DNA from: Candidatus Nomurabacteria bacterium
GTDB taxonomy: Bacteria; Patescibacteriota; Minisyncoccia; Phycocordibacterales; SBAW01
Direction: 5' to 3'
Length of the DNA: 31,527 nt
NCBI GenBank assembly: GCA_943355135.1
Contig: CALREG010000003.1
Coordinates: forward strand, 1-31,527
The notes beneath the pieces were generated by a model that saw only the letters and a program-made list of their open reading frames with translations, ran no database searches and had not been told where the DNA came from. Position numbers and translations under genes: made by a program. Positions 7,854 to 14,496 of this stretch are shown piece by piece. Numbering within the stretch: position 1 is the stretch's first letter; every line of letters starts with the position of its first letter.

Positions 7854-7875
7854 AAACCGGCCGCAAGGCCGGTTT
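7854..7875. terminator. Hairpin with GCAA tetraloop after glutaredoxin
   Basis: AAACCGGCC (7854-7862) and GGCCGGTTT (7867-7875) form a 9-bp stem closed by a GNRA loop. The short T tract is part of the stem. It lies 28 nt after the glutaredoxin stop and just before tRNA-Arg. Confidence 0.6.
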
Positions 7876-7879
7876 GTTC

Positions 7880-7951
7880 GTCCCCGTAGTTCAATAGATA
7901 GAACAGCCCCGTCCTAAGGGGTAGATGTGGGTGCAATTCCTGCCGGGGACA
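7880..7951 (+). tRNA. tRNA-Arg (CCT) with altered D and T loops
   Basis: The acceptor arms GTCCCCG/CGGGGAC and the D stem GTTC/GAAC are perfect. The anticodon loop GTCCTAA gives CCT, reading AGG. The T loop is TGCAATT, so position 55 is G instead of U. The D loop AATAGATA has A at position 18 instead of G. Both partners of the conserved 18-55 tertiary pair are therefore changed. G19 and C56 are kept. CCA is not encoded. Confidence 0.9.
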
Positions 7952-8071
7952 CAAAAGACAGAAATAGCTGCCCTGCGGCAGGTTTTCTGCTTTGTGTCGG
8001 GCACAGCGATGTTTTGCATTTGCAAAACCGCGAGCCGGGGTCGCGAGCGAGTTTATCGACGGATAAACTCG
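7948..8071. repeat. Cluster of four hairpins between tRNA-Arg and the next gene
   Basis: This region has no gene. It holds a long imperfect hairpin (7948-8000, with inner CTGCC CTGC GGCAG and a following GTTTTC, possibly the tRNA terminator). It is followed by GTTTTGCA/TGCAAAAC (8011-8028), CGCGA/TCGCG (8029-8045) and a perfect 10-bp stem CGAGTTTATC/GATAAACTCG (8048-8071). Confidence 0.7.
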
Positions 8072-8105
8072 ACTTGTGACCAAGAATTAGTGATAAAATG
8101 GGTAG

Positions 8106-8381
8106 ATGGACCCGGAGATAAAGGCGCTGCAGGATGAGATTAAGCGCGTGGGGGCGGTGAGCGCCGATACCAACCGCTTGGTGCACAGCATGCGCCGCTC
8201 CCAGCGGTGGAAGTCTCTTTTGAGTATTATGTGGTGGATGGTAATACTCGGCTTTGCAGGCGCGTCATACTTCTATATACAGCCCTACATCAAACAGGCG
8301 ACCGATGCGTACGGCAATGCCAAAGACTTTCAGGTGCAGATACAGGACTTCTTTGCCCAGTTTGGGCGCAAGGCGCAGTAA
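8106..8381 (+). CDS. Small single-pass membrane protein, unknown function
   Basis: This 91-aa protein has an N-terminal helical, charged region (about residues 1-36), one transmembrane helix (about 38-60, SLLSIMWWMVILGFAGASYF) and a helical C-terminal tail. I do not recognise the family. A TAAAAT (8094-8099) lies 6 nt before the ATG, so the mRNA is probably leaderless. The stop codon touches the encoded CCA end of the convergent tRNA-Phe gene. Confidence 0.65.
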   Translation: MDPEIKALQDEIKRVGAVSADTNRLVHSMRRSQRWKSLLSIMWWMVILGFAGASYFYIQPYIKQATDAYGNAKDFQVQIQDFFAQFGRKAQ

Positions 8382-8383
8382 TG

Positions 8384-8457
8384 GTGCTTGGGGCCAGGAT
8401 CGAACTGGCGACATCTTCCTCTTCAGGGAAGCGCTCTACCAACTGAGCTACCCAAGC
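8384..8457 (-). tRNA. tRNA-Phe (GAA)
   Basis: The anticodon stem CTTCC/GGAAG encloses CTGAAGA, giving GAA. The T loop is TTCGATC and the acceptor GCTTGGG pairs with CCCAAGC. The discriminator is A, and CCA is encoded at 8383-8381. Confidence 0.95.
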
Positions 8458-8467
8458 GGTACCAGCG

Positions 8468-8496
8468 ATTCTAGCCTAATTTGACTTAACTTTCAA
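8468..8496 (-). promoter_or_regulatory. tRNA-Phe promoter inside the hsp20 3' end
   Basis: On the minus strand TTGAAA (8496-8491), a 17-nt spacer and TAGAAT (8473-8468) lie about 10 nt before the tRNA 5' end. The -35 is within the last codons of hsp20. Confidence 0.7.
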
Positions 8497-8982
8497 TTTT
8501 GCTTGGCGTCCCTTGTCGAGCTTCGGCAATTTGATTATCAAAAGTCCGTGCTTCTCGGTTGCTTCAGCATCTTCTATCTCTATTTCTTGCGGGAGCACAA
8601 TGGTGCGTGCAAACGAGCCCCAGTACAATTCTTGAAAGAAAAAGTCACCATTGCTGCCTTCGGTGTGGCGCTCGCGGCGGCCCTTGATGGTGACCATGTC
8701 ACGGGTAATGGATACGTCGAGGTCTTCGGGGCGTACGCCCGCAATCATCGCCTTGATGATGATGTGGCTCGGGGTCTGGTGGACGTCTACCGCCAGTTCG
8801 CCGGCCTCTTCCTCTTCTTCCATCACCTCCATCGTAGTGGAGCCTGCGGAAGAATTGACGGGGATCTGTTTGCTTTTTGCAGGAGGATACGCCGCACCGC
8901 CCTGTTCGAGCTCGTCAAAGGTATAGTCCTCAGTTTCGCTCCCGGTGAGCCATTCAAATAAAGATCGTTTTTCTTTTGCCAT
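8476..8982 (-). CDS. Hsp20/alpha-crystallin family small heat shock protein
   Basis: This is a 168-aa protein. Residues 1 to about 62 are a variable, acidic N-terminal arm. Residues about 63-165 form the alpha-crystallin domain: the LAVDVHQTPSHIIIKAMIAG strand pair, the PEDLDVSITRDMVTIKGRR segment and the FxRTIVLPQEIEIEDAEAT block, ending in LLIIKLPK. The family makes ATP-independent holdase oligomers in the cytoplasm. It starts 6 nt after the prsW stop, so the two are probably co-transcribed. No Shine-Dalgarno is visible. Confidence 0.92.
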   Translation of the reverse strand: MAKEKRSLFEWLTGSETEDYTFDELEQGGAAYPPAKSKQIPVNSSAGSTTMEVMEEEEEAGELAVDVHQTPSHIIIKAMIAGVRPEDLDVSITRDMVTIKGRRERHTEGSNGDFFFQELYWGSFARTIVLPQEIEIEDAEATEKHGLLIIKLPKLDKGRQAKLKVKSN

Positions 8983-8988
8983 AAATAC

Positions 8989-9672
8989 TTAACAGAAGTC
9001 GCGCGCCGGTTGTTTGATCTGCTCGGTGAGGAAAAGCATCACGATGATACCAAACCAGATGCAGAGGAATACCCAGAAGGTTGCTCCTCCACCACCTCCT
9101 AGTATAAAAAAATTAAACATCGTATGCAAGAAAATGGCGAGGATAACTCCGCAGAGTGCATAGAGGCGCTTAGTGGCGGCATTTTTGTAGAAGGCGAGTG
9201 CAAGCGCCACACCAATGGTGGCCGAGGAGAGCGTGTGGAGTAGTGTTGCACCTATAAAGCGCAAGTCGCCAGTAATAATGGTGCGGATAATGTCGCCGTT
9301 TTGTAGCGGTGTGAGTAAAAAGAGCATGTTTTCAAAGGCCGAAAAGCCGAGTGCTACCGTGACCATGTATATAACCGCGTCGAGTGGCTCATCAAAGACC
9401 TTAAGTCGCAGAGCCACAAGGTATGCGGCACCGAATTTGAGCAACTCTTCTATCACCGCCCACACAAACAACAGCGAGGTGCCCGTAAAGTAGAGCATCG
9501 CCTTTTGTTCGCTCCAGAGGGCTATAAACACGGTGACCCCGCCGGCCACAAAGGTCAAAAGTAGGTAGCGTTTAGGCTCTGGCTCGCAGCGGTCTTCCAT
9601 CAGCCAAAAGGTCAGCCACAACAATGCAGGAACAACGCCTCCCAGCATCGCAACAAAAAGCACAGGGGACAT
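8989..9672 (-). CDS. PrsW-family intramembrane metalloprotease
   Basis: This 227-aa polytopic protein has the three PrsW/CAAX-like motifs. EELLKFG (E-E-xx-K) is at about residues 66-72, EPLDAVIY and GFSAFEN (F-xx-EN) at about 94-116, and histidines sit in later helices (LLHTLSS; FLHTMFNFF). Family members cleave membrane-bound regulators such as anti-sigma factors; the substrate here is unknown. TACAAT lies 7 nt before the ATG (9685-9680), predicting a leaderless mRNA that continues into hsp20. Confidence 0.88.
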   Translation of the reverse strand: MSPVLFVAMLGGVVPALLWLTFWLMEDRCEPEPKRYLLLTFVAGGVTVFIALWSEQKAMLYFTGTSLLFVWAVIEELLKFGAAYLVALRLKVFDEPLDAVIYMVTVALGFSAFENMLFLLTPLQNGDIIRTIITGDLRFIGATLLHTLSSATIGVALALAFYKNAATKRLYALCGVILAIFLHTMFNFFILGGGGGATFWVFLCIWFGIIVMLFLTEQIKQPARDFC

Positions 9673-9679
9673 GGCCCTT

Positions 9680-9685
9680 ATTGTA
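9680..9685 (-). promoter_or_regulatory. -10 box of prsW
   Basis: TACAAT on the minus strand, 7 nt before ATG 9672. No strong -35 is visible. Confidence 0.55.
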
Positions 9686-9688
9686 CCA

Positions 9689-11785
9689 CTAGGCTACGGG
9701 CCACTTAGCAACCATCAAGAGGTCTTTGTCTTTCGATATAGATGACCAAATCTCCTCGGTTATAAACGGCATAAACGGATGCAGGAGCCTGAGCGAGTTT
9801 TCCAATATATAGTAGAGGCTTTCGCCGTACTCAGGCTTGCCCTTACTCTCTTCTATAATCTGCGCCGCAAAGCGGTCCCATACGTAGTGATACAGCTTCT
9901 CCGCGGCCATATAGATGCGGTACTCCTCGATGTCTTTGGTGATGTCCTTGGCCATCGCGTCGAACTCGTCTTTAAGCTCGGGTTTTATAGCGCCAGTACG
10001 CTCCTGAGAGAGTACAAAGCGCGTAATGTTCCAGAGCTTGTTGGCAAACTTTTTGTACGCACCTATTTTTTGCGGGTCGAGGTTGAGGTCGGTACCCGGC
10101 GTGTTACCCACAATGAGACCCATGCGTAGTGCATCAGTGCCGTACTCGTTTGATACATCAAGCGGAGAGATGACATTGCCCTTGGACTTGCTCATCTTTT
10201 TGCCTTTGGCATCGCGCACGAGCCCGTGCAGGTATACATATTTAAACGGCACCTCGCCCGTGCGATACAACCCGAGCATCAGCATGCGCGCCACCCAGAA
10301 AAACAGTATATCCGCACCCGTCTCCATCACGGTAGTGGGGTAGAAGTTTTTAAAATCCTTACCATCGGGGTAGCCTAGCGTTGCAAACGGCCACTGGCCC
10401 GATGAAAACCACGTGTCGAAGGTGTCGATGTCTTTGGCCCACGTGCCCTCCGTAGCCTTGGCGGAGGAGGGGCCTTCGTCTCCTATATATATTTCGAGCA
10501 CATTCCCCTCTGTATCCTTTCTAAACCACGCAGGAATAGGGATACCCCAGACAATTTGGCGCGAGATGTTCCAGTCTTGGATATTTTCCAGCCAGTGCAA
10601 AAGCACCTTCTCGTGACTTTCAGTCAAAACTTTTACCTCGCCGCTCTTTACGGCCTCGATTGCGCGCTTGGCGAGCGGCTCCATCTTTACAAACCATTGC
10701 TCCTTAATTTGCGGCTCTATTTCGCGCTCGCATTTGTAGCAGACAGGCACCTCGTGCTCGTACTCCTCGGTCTTTTCTACCAAACCTTTGGCTTGCAGCT
10801 TTTCTACAATTTTTGGGCGCGCGTCTTTGATGCTCATGCCGGCAAACTCTCCTGCAATGGGGAGGAGCTTGCCGCGCCAGTCGATGACCTGCTCAAACGG
10901 GAGTTTGTGGCGTTGAGCGATTTCGAAGTCGATTGGGTCGTGCCACGGTGTGATGGTCATCACTCCGGTACCGAACGCGGGGTCGATCGCTTCGTCTTTT
11001 ATAACGGTTGCGGTGATAGGGCCGTTGATCCACTCCAGCTCGAGTTGCTGACCGTCTTGGTACTGCGCGTAGCGCGCATCATCGGGGTGCATCACCACGT
11101 ACTTGTCGCCGAACTTTGTTTCGGGGCGCGCGGTCGAGATAGTAAACGGTCCGTACTTAAAGTAGTAGAGCGAGTCTTTGCGGTTGATACGCTCGGTCTC
11201 GAGGTTGGAGAGCGAGGTTTGGTGTTTGGGGCACCAGTTCACAATCCGCGCTCCGCGATAGAGCAAGTCGTCTTTGTGGAGTTGTTTGAACGTGTCGTAC
11301 ACGGTGCTTATGACACGCGGGTCGAGCGTAAAGACTTCGCGCGACCAGTCGGTCGAAGCACCGAGCTGACGCAATTGCCCCTCCATAAAACTTTTGTTGG
11401 AGAGCGTAAAGTCCATTATTTCTTTGTAGAGCGCCTCGGGCTCCATCTGAAAGCGTGAGCGGCCCTCCTTCTCTAACTGCTTTTCGTACACGACCTGTGT
11501 TTCAAACCCTGCATGATCCGCTCCGGGGAGCCAGAGTGCACGCTTTCCGCGCATGCGTGCAAAGCGCACCATGATGTCCTGCAGGGTTACAAACAGCGCG
11601 TGTCCGGCGTGGAGAGAGCCATTGGCATTGGGCGGCGGCATGATGATAGTAAACGGCTCACCATCTTGCTTGGGCAGGTTGTCGGGGTTGAAGTAGCCGG
11701 AGTCCTCCCACTTTTTGTATATAGCACCCTCGACCGCTTGCGGGTTGTAGGGCTTAAGAAATTTTGGGTCTACTTCTTTGGGCAT
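9689..11785 (-). CDS. valS: Valyl-tRNA synthetase, short form
   Basis: This class I synthetase charges tRNA-Val. The HIGH-type motif GSLHAGHA is near residue 60 and KMSKSKGNV near residue 525. A CP1 editing domain lies between them (TARPETKFGD; FGTGVMTITPWHDPID). At 698 aa it is far shorter than the roughly 950 aa of E. coli ValS. It stops soon after the PFITEEIW motif, so it lacks the end of the anticodon-binding region and the C-terminal coiled coil. Residues about 439-447 are encoded by a palindromic element. TAGAAT lies 7 nt before the ATG (leaderless type). Confidence 0.96.
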   Translation of the reverse strand: MPKEVDPKFLKPYNPQAVEGAIYKKWEDSGYFNPDNLPKQDGEPFTIIMPPPNANGSLHAGHALFVTLQDIMVRFARMRGKRALWLPGADHAGFETQVVYEKQLEKEGRSRFQMEPEALYKEIMDFTLSNKSFMEGQLRQLGASTDWSREVFTLDPRVISTVYDTFKQLHKDDLLYRGARIVNWCPKHQTSLSNLETERINRKDSLYYFKYGPFTISTARPETKFGDKYVVMHPDDARYAQYQDGQQLELEWINGPITATVIKDEAIDPAFGTGVMTITPWHDPIDFEIAQRHKLPFEQVIDWRGKLLPIAGEFAGMSIKDARPKIVEKLQAKGLVEKTEEYEHEVPVCYKCEREIEPQIKEQWFVKMEPLAKRAIEAVKSGEVKVLTESHEKVLLHWLENIQDWNISRQIVWGIPIPAWFRKDTEGNVLEIYIGDEGPSSAKATEGTWAKDIDTFDTWFSSGQWPFATLGYPDGKDFKNFYPTTVMETGADILFFWVARMLMLGLYRTGEVPFKYVYLHGLVRDAKGKKMSKSKGNVISPLDVSNEYGTDALRMGLIVGNTPGTDLNLDPQKIGAYKKFANKLWNITRFVLSQERTGAIKPELKDEFDAMAKDITKDIEEYRIYMAAEKLYHYVWDRFAAQIIEESKGKPEYGESLYYILENSLRLLHPFMPFITEEIWSSISKDKDLLMVAKWPVA
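10446..10471. repeat. Palindromic element inside valS
   Basis: CCTCCG (10447-10452) pairs with CGGAGG (10462-10467), and the outer CCC/GGG adds to the stem. In valS it encodes PSSAKATEG, in a loop just before DTFDTWFSSG where other ValS proteins are shorter. Confidence 0.7.
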
Positions 11786-11792
11786 GTGCCCT

Positions 11793-11798
11793 ATTCTA
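11793..11798 (-). promoter_or_regulatory. -10 box of valS
   Basis: TAGAAT on the minus strand (11798-11793), 7 nt before ATG 11785. It lies 2 bp before the tsaD 3' end. Confidence 0.55.
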
Positions 11799-12923
11799 GC
11801 TTGCTATAGATAGATTTCCAACGGCGCGCAGGTCGCTTCCTACAGCGTCATTTTTGCCGCTAAGCGCGCGGACGAGAGCCGCTTGGGCGATCATGATTGC
11901 GTTGTCGCCGGTTATAGAAAGCTCGGGGAGGCGCAGGTCGACATCGGGGAACTCTTCTAATACGAGCGCCTCTACTTTTTCGCGGATGTAGCGGTTGGCC
12001 GCAACGCCGCCGCCTATCACAAATGTTTTAGCCCCTGTGTCCCAGAGTGCTTTGCGGGTTTTGCTTACCAACACTTCTGCAATCGCATCTTCGAGCTCTG
12101 CGGCAAAGGCCGCAACTTCATCAGGCGAGAGTGTTTGTATGCCGCCGCGGTCGCGCAGCGCGTAGAGCGCGGCGGTTTTAAGACCGGAGAAAGAAAAATC
12201 GCAGGTGTTTGAATTAATCATTGGCCGCGGGAGTTTTGGTGCCGCAAGAATTTGTCCAGAAAAAGGTCCTCGGGTCGGCTCCGCCTCAACCAGACCATTT
12301 TTCTGTCCAACTTCTTGCCTGCTGCGATGTTGCTGTGCAAGTTTCGAAATCTCCGGACCGCCGGGGTAGGGCAGGCCGAGCATGCGAGCCACCTTATCAA
12401 ACGCTTCGCCTACTGCATCATCGAGCGTCTTGCCAATTATTTCGTACTGCAGCCACTCGCGCATCAGCACAAACTCGGTGTGTCCACCCGAAATCAAAAG
12501 CGCGAGTGCAGACATTCTAACGTTTTGCAAAATGTTTGAACGTTCGCCGTTGGGCTGAGCGAGCGAGGATATAAAATGCCCTTCCATATGATTGGTGGGC
12601 AGTAATGGAACCTTTTTTTCTGCTGCGATTTTTTTTGCAAACTCAATACCGGTCCAGAGCGCGGGTTCCAATCCGGGGCCGTGCGTTACCGCCACTGCAT
12701 CAAACTCCTCGTCTTTAAATTGCTCGTAGAGCGCGGGCAAATTCTTTTCGTGCTCGCGCTTGGCCAAGTTGGGATACACGCCGCCATAGGGGGAGTGGAG
12801 CAGCGCTTGCGAGAGCAGTGCCGCCTTTTTTGTTTCAAATATAAATGTCGAACCCTCCTTCCGTCCCTCAACAAGTGCAATGCCTGTCTCGTCGCAGGAG
12901 GTTTCTATCGCTAAAATTTTCAT
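11796..12923 (-). CDS. tsaD: TsaD, tRNA N6-threonylcarbamoyladenosine transferase subunit
   Basis: TsaD, with TsaB and TsaE, transfers the threonylcarbamoyl group from TC-AMP to A37 of ANN-decoding tRNAs. The 375-aa protein begins MKILAIETSCDETG and has the metal-binding HMEGH at residues 112-116. It also has ALALLISGGHTE (about 140-150), LPRPMINSNTCDFSFSGLKTA and the late GGGVAANRYIRE block. Two stretches are longer than in typical members and carry palindromic DNA: about residues 128-137 and 206-223. The ATG at 12923 is chosen over a longer reading that would run through tRNA-Val. It lies only 3 nt after the tRNA discriminator base, with no Shine-Dalgarno. Confidence 0.96.
   Translation of the reverse strand: MKILAIETSCDETGIALVEGRKEGSTFIFETKKAALLSQALLHSPYGGVYPNLAKREHEKNLPALYEQFKDEEFDAVAVTHGPGLEPALWTGIEFAKKIAAEKKVPLLPTNHMEGHFISSLAQPNGERSNILQNVRMSALALLISGGHTEFVLMREWLQYEIIGKTLDDAVGEAFDKVARMLGLPYPGGPEISKLAQQHRSRQEVGQKNGLVEAEPTRGPFSGQILAAPKLPRPMINSNTCDFSFSGLKTAALYALRDRGGIQTLSPDEVAAFAAELEDAIAEVLVSKTRKALWDTGAKTFVIGGGVAANRYIREKVEALVLEEFPDVDLRLPELSITGDNAIMIAQAALVRALSGKNDAVGSDLRAVGNLSIAS
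12254..12308. repeat. Long imperfect hairpin inside tsaD
   Basis: CAGAAAAAGGTC (12257-12268) pairs with GACCATTTTTCTG (12293-12305) with one bulged base. An inner GGC/GCC stem (12277-12285) lies in the loop. It falls exactly in a protein segment that is longer than in typical TsaD. Confidence 0.75.
12513..12542. repeat. Second palindrome inside tsaD
   Basis: AACGTTTTGCAAAATGTT (12519-12536) is a palindrome if one G-T pair on each side is allowed, and flanking TTC/GAA bases extend it. The minus strand contains CGTTAGAATG, identical to part of the lepA element arm and its flank. Confidence 0.55.
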
Positions 12924-12926
12924 CGG

Positions 12927-12999
12927 TGCACCCTGAGAGATTCGAACTCCCGGCCTACCCCACGTCAAGGGGTCGCTCTACCAACTGAGCTAAGGGTGC
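12927..12999 (-). tRNA. tRNA-Val (GAC)
   Basis: The acceptor arms GCACCCT/AGGGTGC and anticodon stem ACCCC/GGGGT are perfect. The loop TTGACGT gives anticodon GAC. The T loop is TTCGAAT and the discriminator A. CCA is not encoded; the next bases are CCG and then the tsaD ATG. Confidence 0.95.
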
Positions 13000-13007
13000 G
13001 CAGAAAT

Positions 13008-13036
13008 ACAATAGCAAAAAACTACTTATTTGTCTG
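13008..13036 (-). promoter_or_regulatory. Promoter of tRNA-Val and tsaD
   Basis: On the minus strand CAGACA (13036-13031), a 17-nt spacer and TATTGT (13013-13008) lie 8 nt before the tRNA-Val 5' end. The -35 begins right at the 3' end of tRNA-Ser. Confidence 0.65.
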
Positions 13037-13123
13037 CGGAGGAGGTGAGATTCGAACTCACGGTGAGGTTTCCCCCACGCCACATTTCGAGTGTGGTGCC
13101 TTCGACCACTCAGCCACTCCTCC
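13037..13123 (-). tRNA. tRNA-Ser (CGA)
   Basis: This 87-nt tRNA has a long variable arm. The anticodon loop CTCGAAA between CCACA and TGTGG gives CGA. The T loop is TTCGAAT, the acceptor GGAGGAG pairs with CTCCTCC, and the discriminator is G. CCA is not encoded. Confidence 0.95.
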
Positions 13124-13183
13124 GTGGGTCTAGCCAGAACAAAGTACCATTTTTTAGTGATTTAGGCTATAGTTTTGGACATA

Positions 13184-13255
13184 GGCCCCATCGTCTAATG
13201 GTTAGGACGAGTGCTTTTCAAGCACTAAACCGGGGTTCGACTCCCCGTGGGGTCA
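13184..13255 (+). tRNA. tRNA-Glu (TTC)
   Basis: The acceptor arms GGCCCCA/TGGGGTC and anticodon stem AGTGC/GCACT enclose TTTTCAA, giving TTC. The T loop is TTCGACT and the discriminator A. CCA is encoded at 13256-13258. A TATAGT (13168-13173) 10 nt upstream is the likely -10 box. Confidence 0.95.
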
Positions 13256-13300
13256 CCAAGTCAGAAGTTTTGGTGTCATTTGGCCTATTAAGCTCGTAAA

Positions 13301-13660
13301 CTAAGGACATTTTCTTGGTTCCAAATATCTTGCCGTTAAACTCCGCTTTTCAGGAAATACCTGATTTTGGAACCGCGCACGTTGTTCTGGGTAGGGGGCA
13401 AGCTCAATCCATGTTTTTGCGGTCTCTCTTACAAAGCGGAAGCAGTACTCAAGTGCCATATCCATGTCAAACTCCTCGGCTTGCTTCTCATTGAGCAAGA
13501 GCTTTTTCTCGCTGATCGTGCGGTCGATAAGGGCTTTCTGTTCTAGGAACTCTGTATCGCTGTAAGTGCCCGCCCGGTTCTTATCAAAGACTCGCTGGCG
13601 CTCTGTCTCTAATACCGCGATCTCTTTGCGTATTCGGGCATTATCTGCGTCTAGGGGGCA
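13301..13660 (-). pseudogene. C-terminal remnant of a large serine recombinase
   Basis: The minus-strand frame ending at 13301 reads through a coiled-coil-like segment (RKEIAVLETERQRVFDKNR; AGTYSDTEFLEQKALIDRTI) into EEFDMDMALEYCFRFVRETA. It ends in QRARFQNQVFPEKRSLTARY. This is the usual C-terminal layout of large serine site-specific recombinases, where the end resembles a QRxxLQxLxFPEG motif. The catalytic N-terminus and the recombinase domain are absent; upstream the frame stays open to about 13735 but without recognisable homology. The remnant lies 42 nt beyond tRNA-Glu, consistent with an old integration event. The 5' boundary is approximate. Confidence 0.7.
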
Positions 13661-13740
13661 TGATTTTTTAAGTTGCCACTAGACTTCGCGCCTTTCTTGG
13701 TTAGAATCCACTTAGAGCTCTTTTGGATTAGGGGAGATAC

Positions 13741-14496
13741 ATGCAAAAGGCAGTCGAGTACACCTTGGACCATCCGAGGGTTAAGTTGCTCAGAAGGCTC
13801 TTCGAAGACAACCAACAGACTTGGGGCAAAGAGCCCTACGTCAGTTTTGAAGTCCTGTTCGATGCGTTTAGGATTGATCGCAGTTTCCTAGGGGTGTCGA
13901 AAGAGGTGGGGAGGAGCTACAACAATGTTCGCCGTCTGTACTACCGCTATTTTGTAAAGCTCTTTCCAGCGAAGGACGGCTTCGAGCGCTCGCGTAGGCG
14001 AGCGCTCCGACGGCAGCAGACGAACAAGAGTGTCCGTGCTCAGGGCGACTCTCATGACCCTGTGTTGCAGACGGCTTTGCGAGTGGCTCGTGAGCATGGG
14101 TGTAAGGTGGAGCAAGTGTTGACTCCTCGTCCGCTTGGGTTTCGCAAGAAGGCCTGCATCAGACGGTTCAAGGTCAACTGGAACCTTTGCACCCTGCATC
14201 TTGGCACCGTAACGGATGGTGGCCGGTATGCGGTTGTACAATGTCATCAAAAAGAGTTGGAACTTTATGACGCCATCGTGGTGTACGTTCCTCTCGAAGG
14301 GGCTGCACCACTGTTCTTTGTAGTGCCGATGCCCAACTTTTTGGAACTTATGTTCGGGGATTCCAAAAAGATCATGCGATATGCACTCTTCCCGCTCGAG
14401 CATCCTGTACGCAAGGGTCGCCCAATGAACCTTGCTCGCTATAAAGACGCTTGGCATCTATTGACGTGGAAAGACCAAACAAACGCCGCAGCCTAA
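13741..14496 (+). CDS. Unknown protein with possible helix-turn-helix region
   Basis: This 251-aa protein is not recognised. Residues about 35-70 (SFEVLFDAFRIDRSFLGVSK; EVGRSYNNVRRLYYRYF) look like a DNA-binding helical region and are followed by a very basic stretch (RSRRRALRRQQ). The C-terminal half is strand-rich (WNLCTLHLG; YAVVQCHQKELELYDAIVVY; PLFFVVPMPNFLEL), faintly like a nuclease fold, which is only a guess. A strong Shine-Dalgarno (AGGGGAG) precedes the ATG, unlike the neighbouring housekeeping genes. A TAGAAT (13702-13707) sits 33 nt upstream. It lies between a recombinase remnant and an intrinsic terminator, so recent transfer is likely. Confidence 0.75.
   Translation: MQKAVEYTLDHPRVKLLRRLFEDNQQTWGKEPYVSFEVLFDAFRIDRSFLGVSKEVGRSYNNVRRLYYRYFVKLFPAKDGFERSRRRALRRQQTNKSVRAQGDSHDPVLQTALRVAREHGCKVEQVLTPRPLGFRKKACIRRFKVNWNLCTLHLGTVTDGGRYAVVQCHQKELELYDAIVVYVPLEGAAPLFFVVPMPNFLELMFGDSKKIMRYALFPLEHPVRKGRPMNLARYKDAWHLLTWKDQTNAAA

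Noticed and set aside
10556..11458. 300-codon plus-strand open frame opposite valS
   Set aside because: It is the antisense shadow of a conserved gene in GC-rich codons, with no Shine-Dalgarno, -10 box or protein signature.
12924..12968. N-terminal extension of TsaD to 12968
   Set aside because: It would translate the 3' half of tRNA-Val; the conserved TsaD N-terminus MKILAIETSCDETG begins at 12923.
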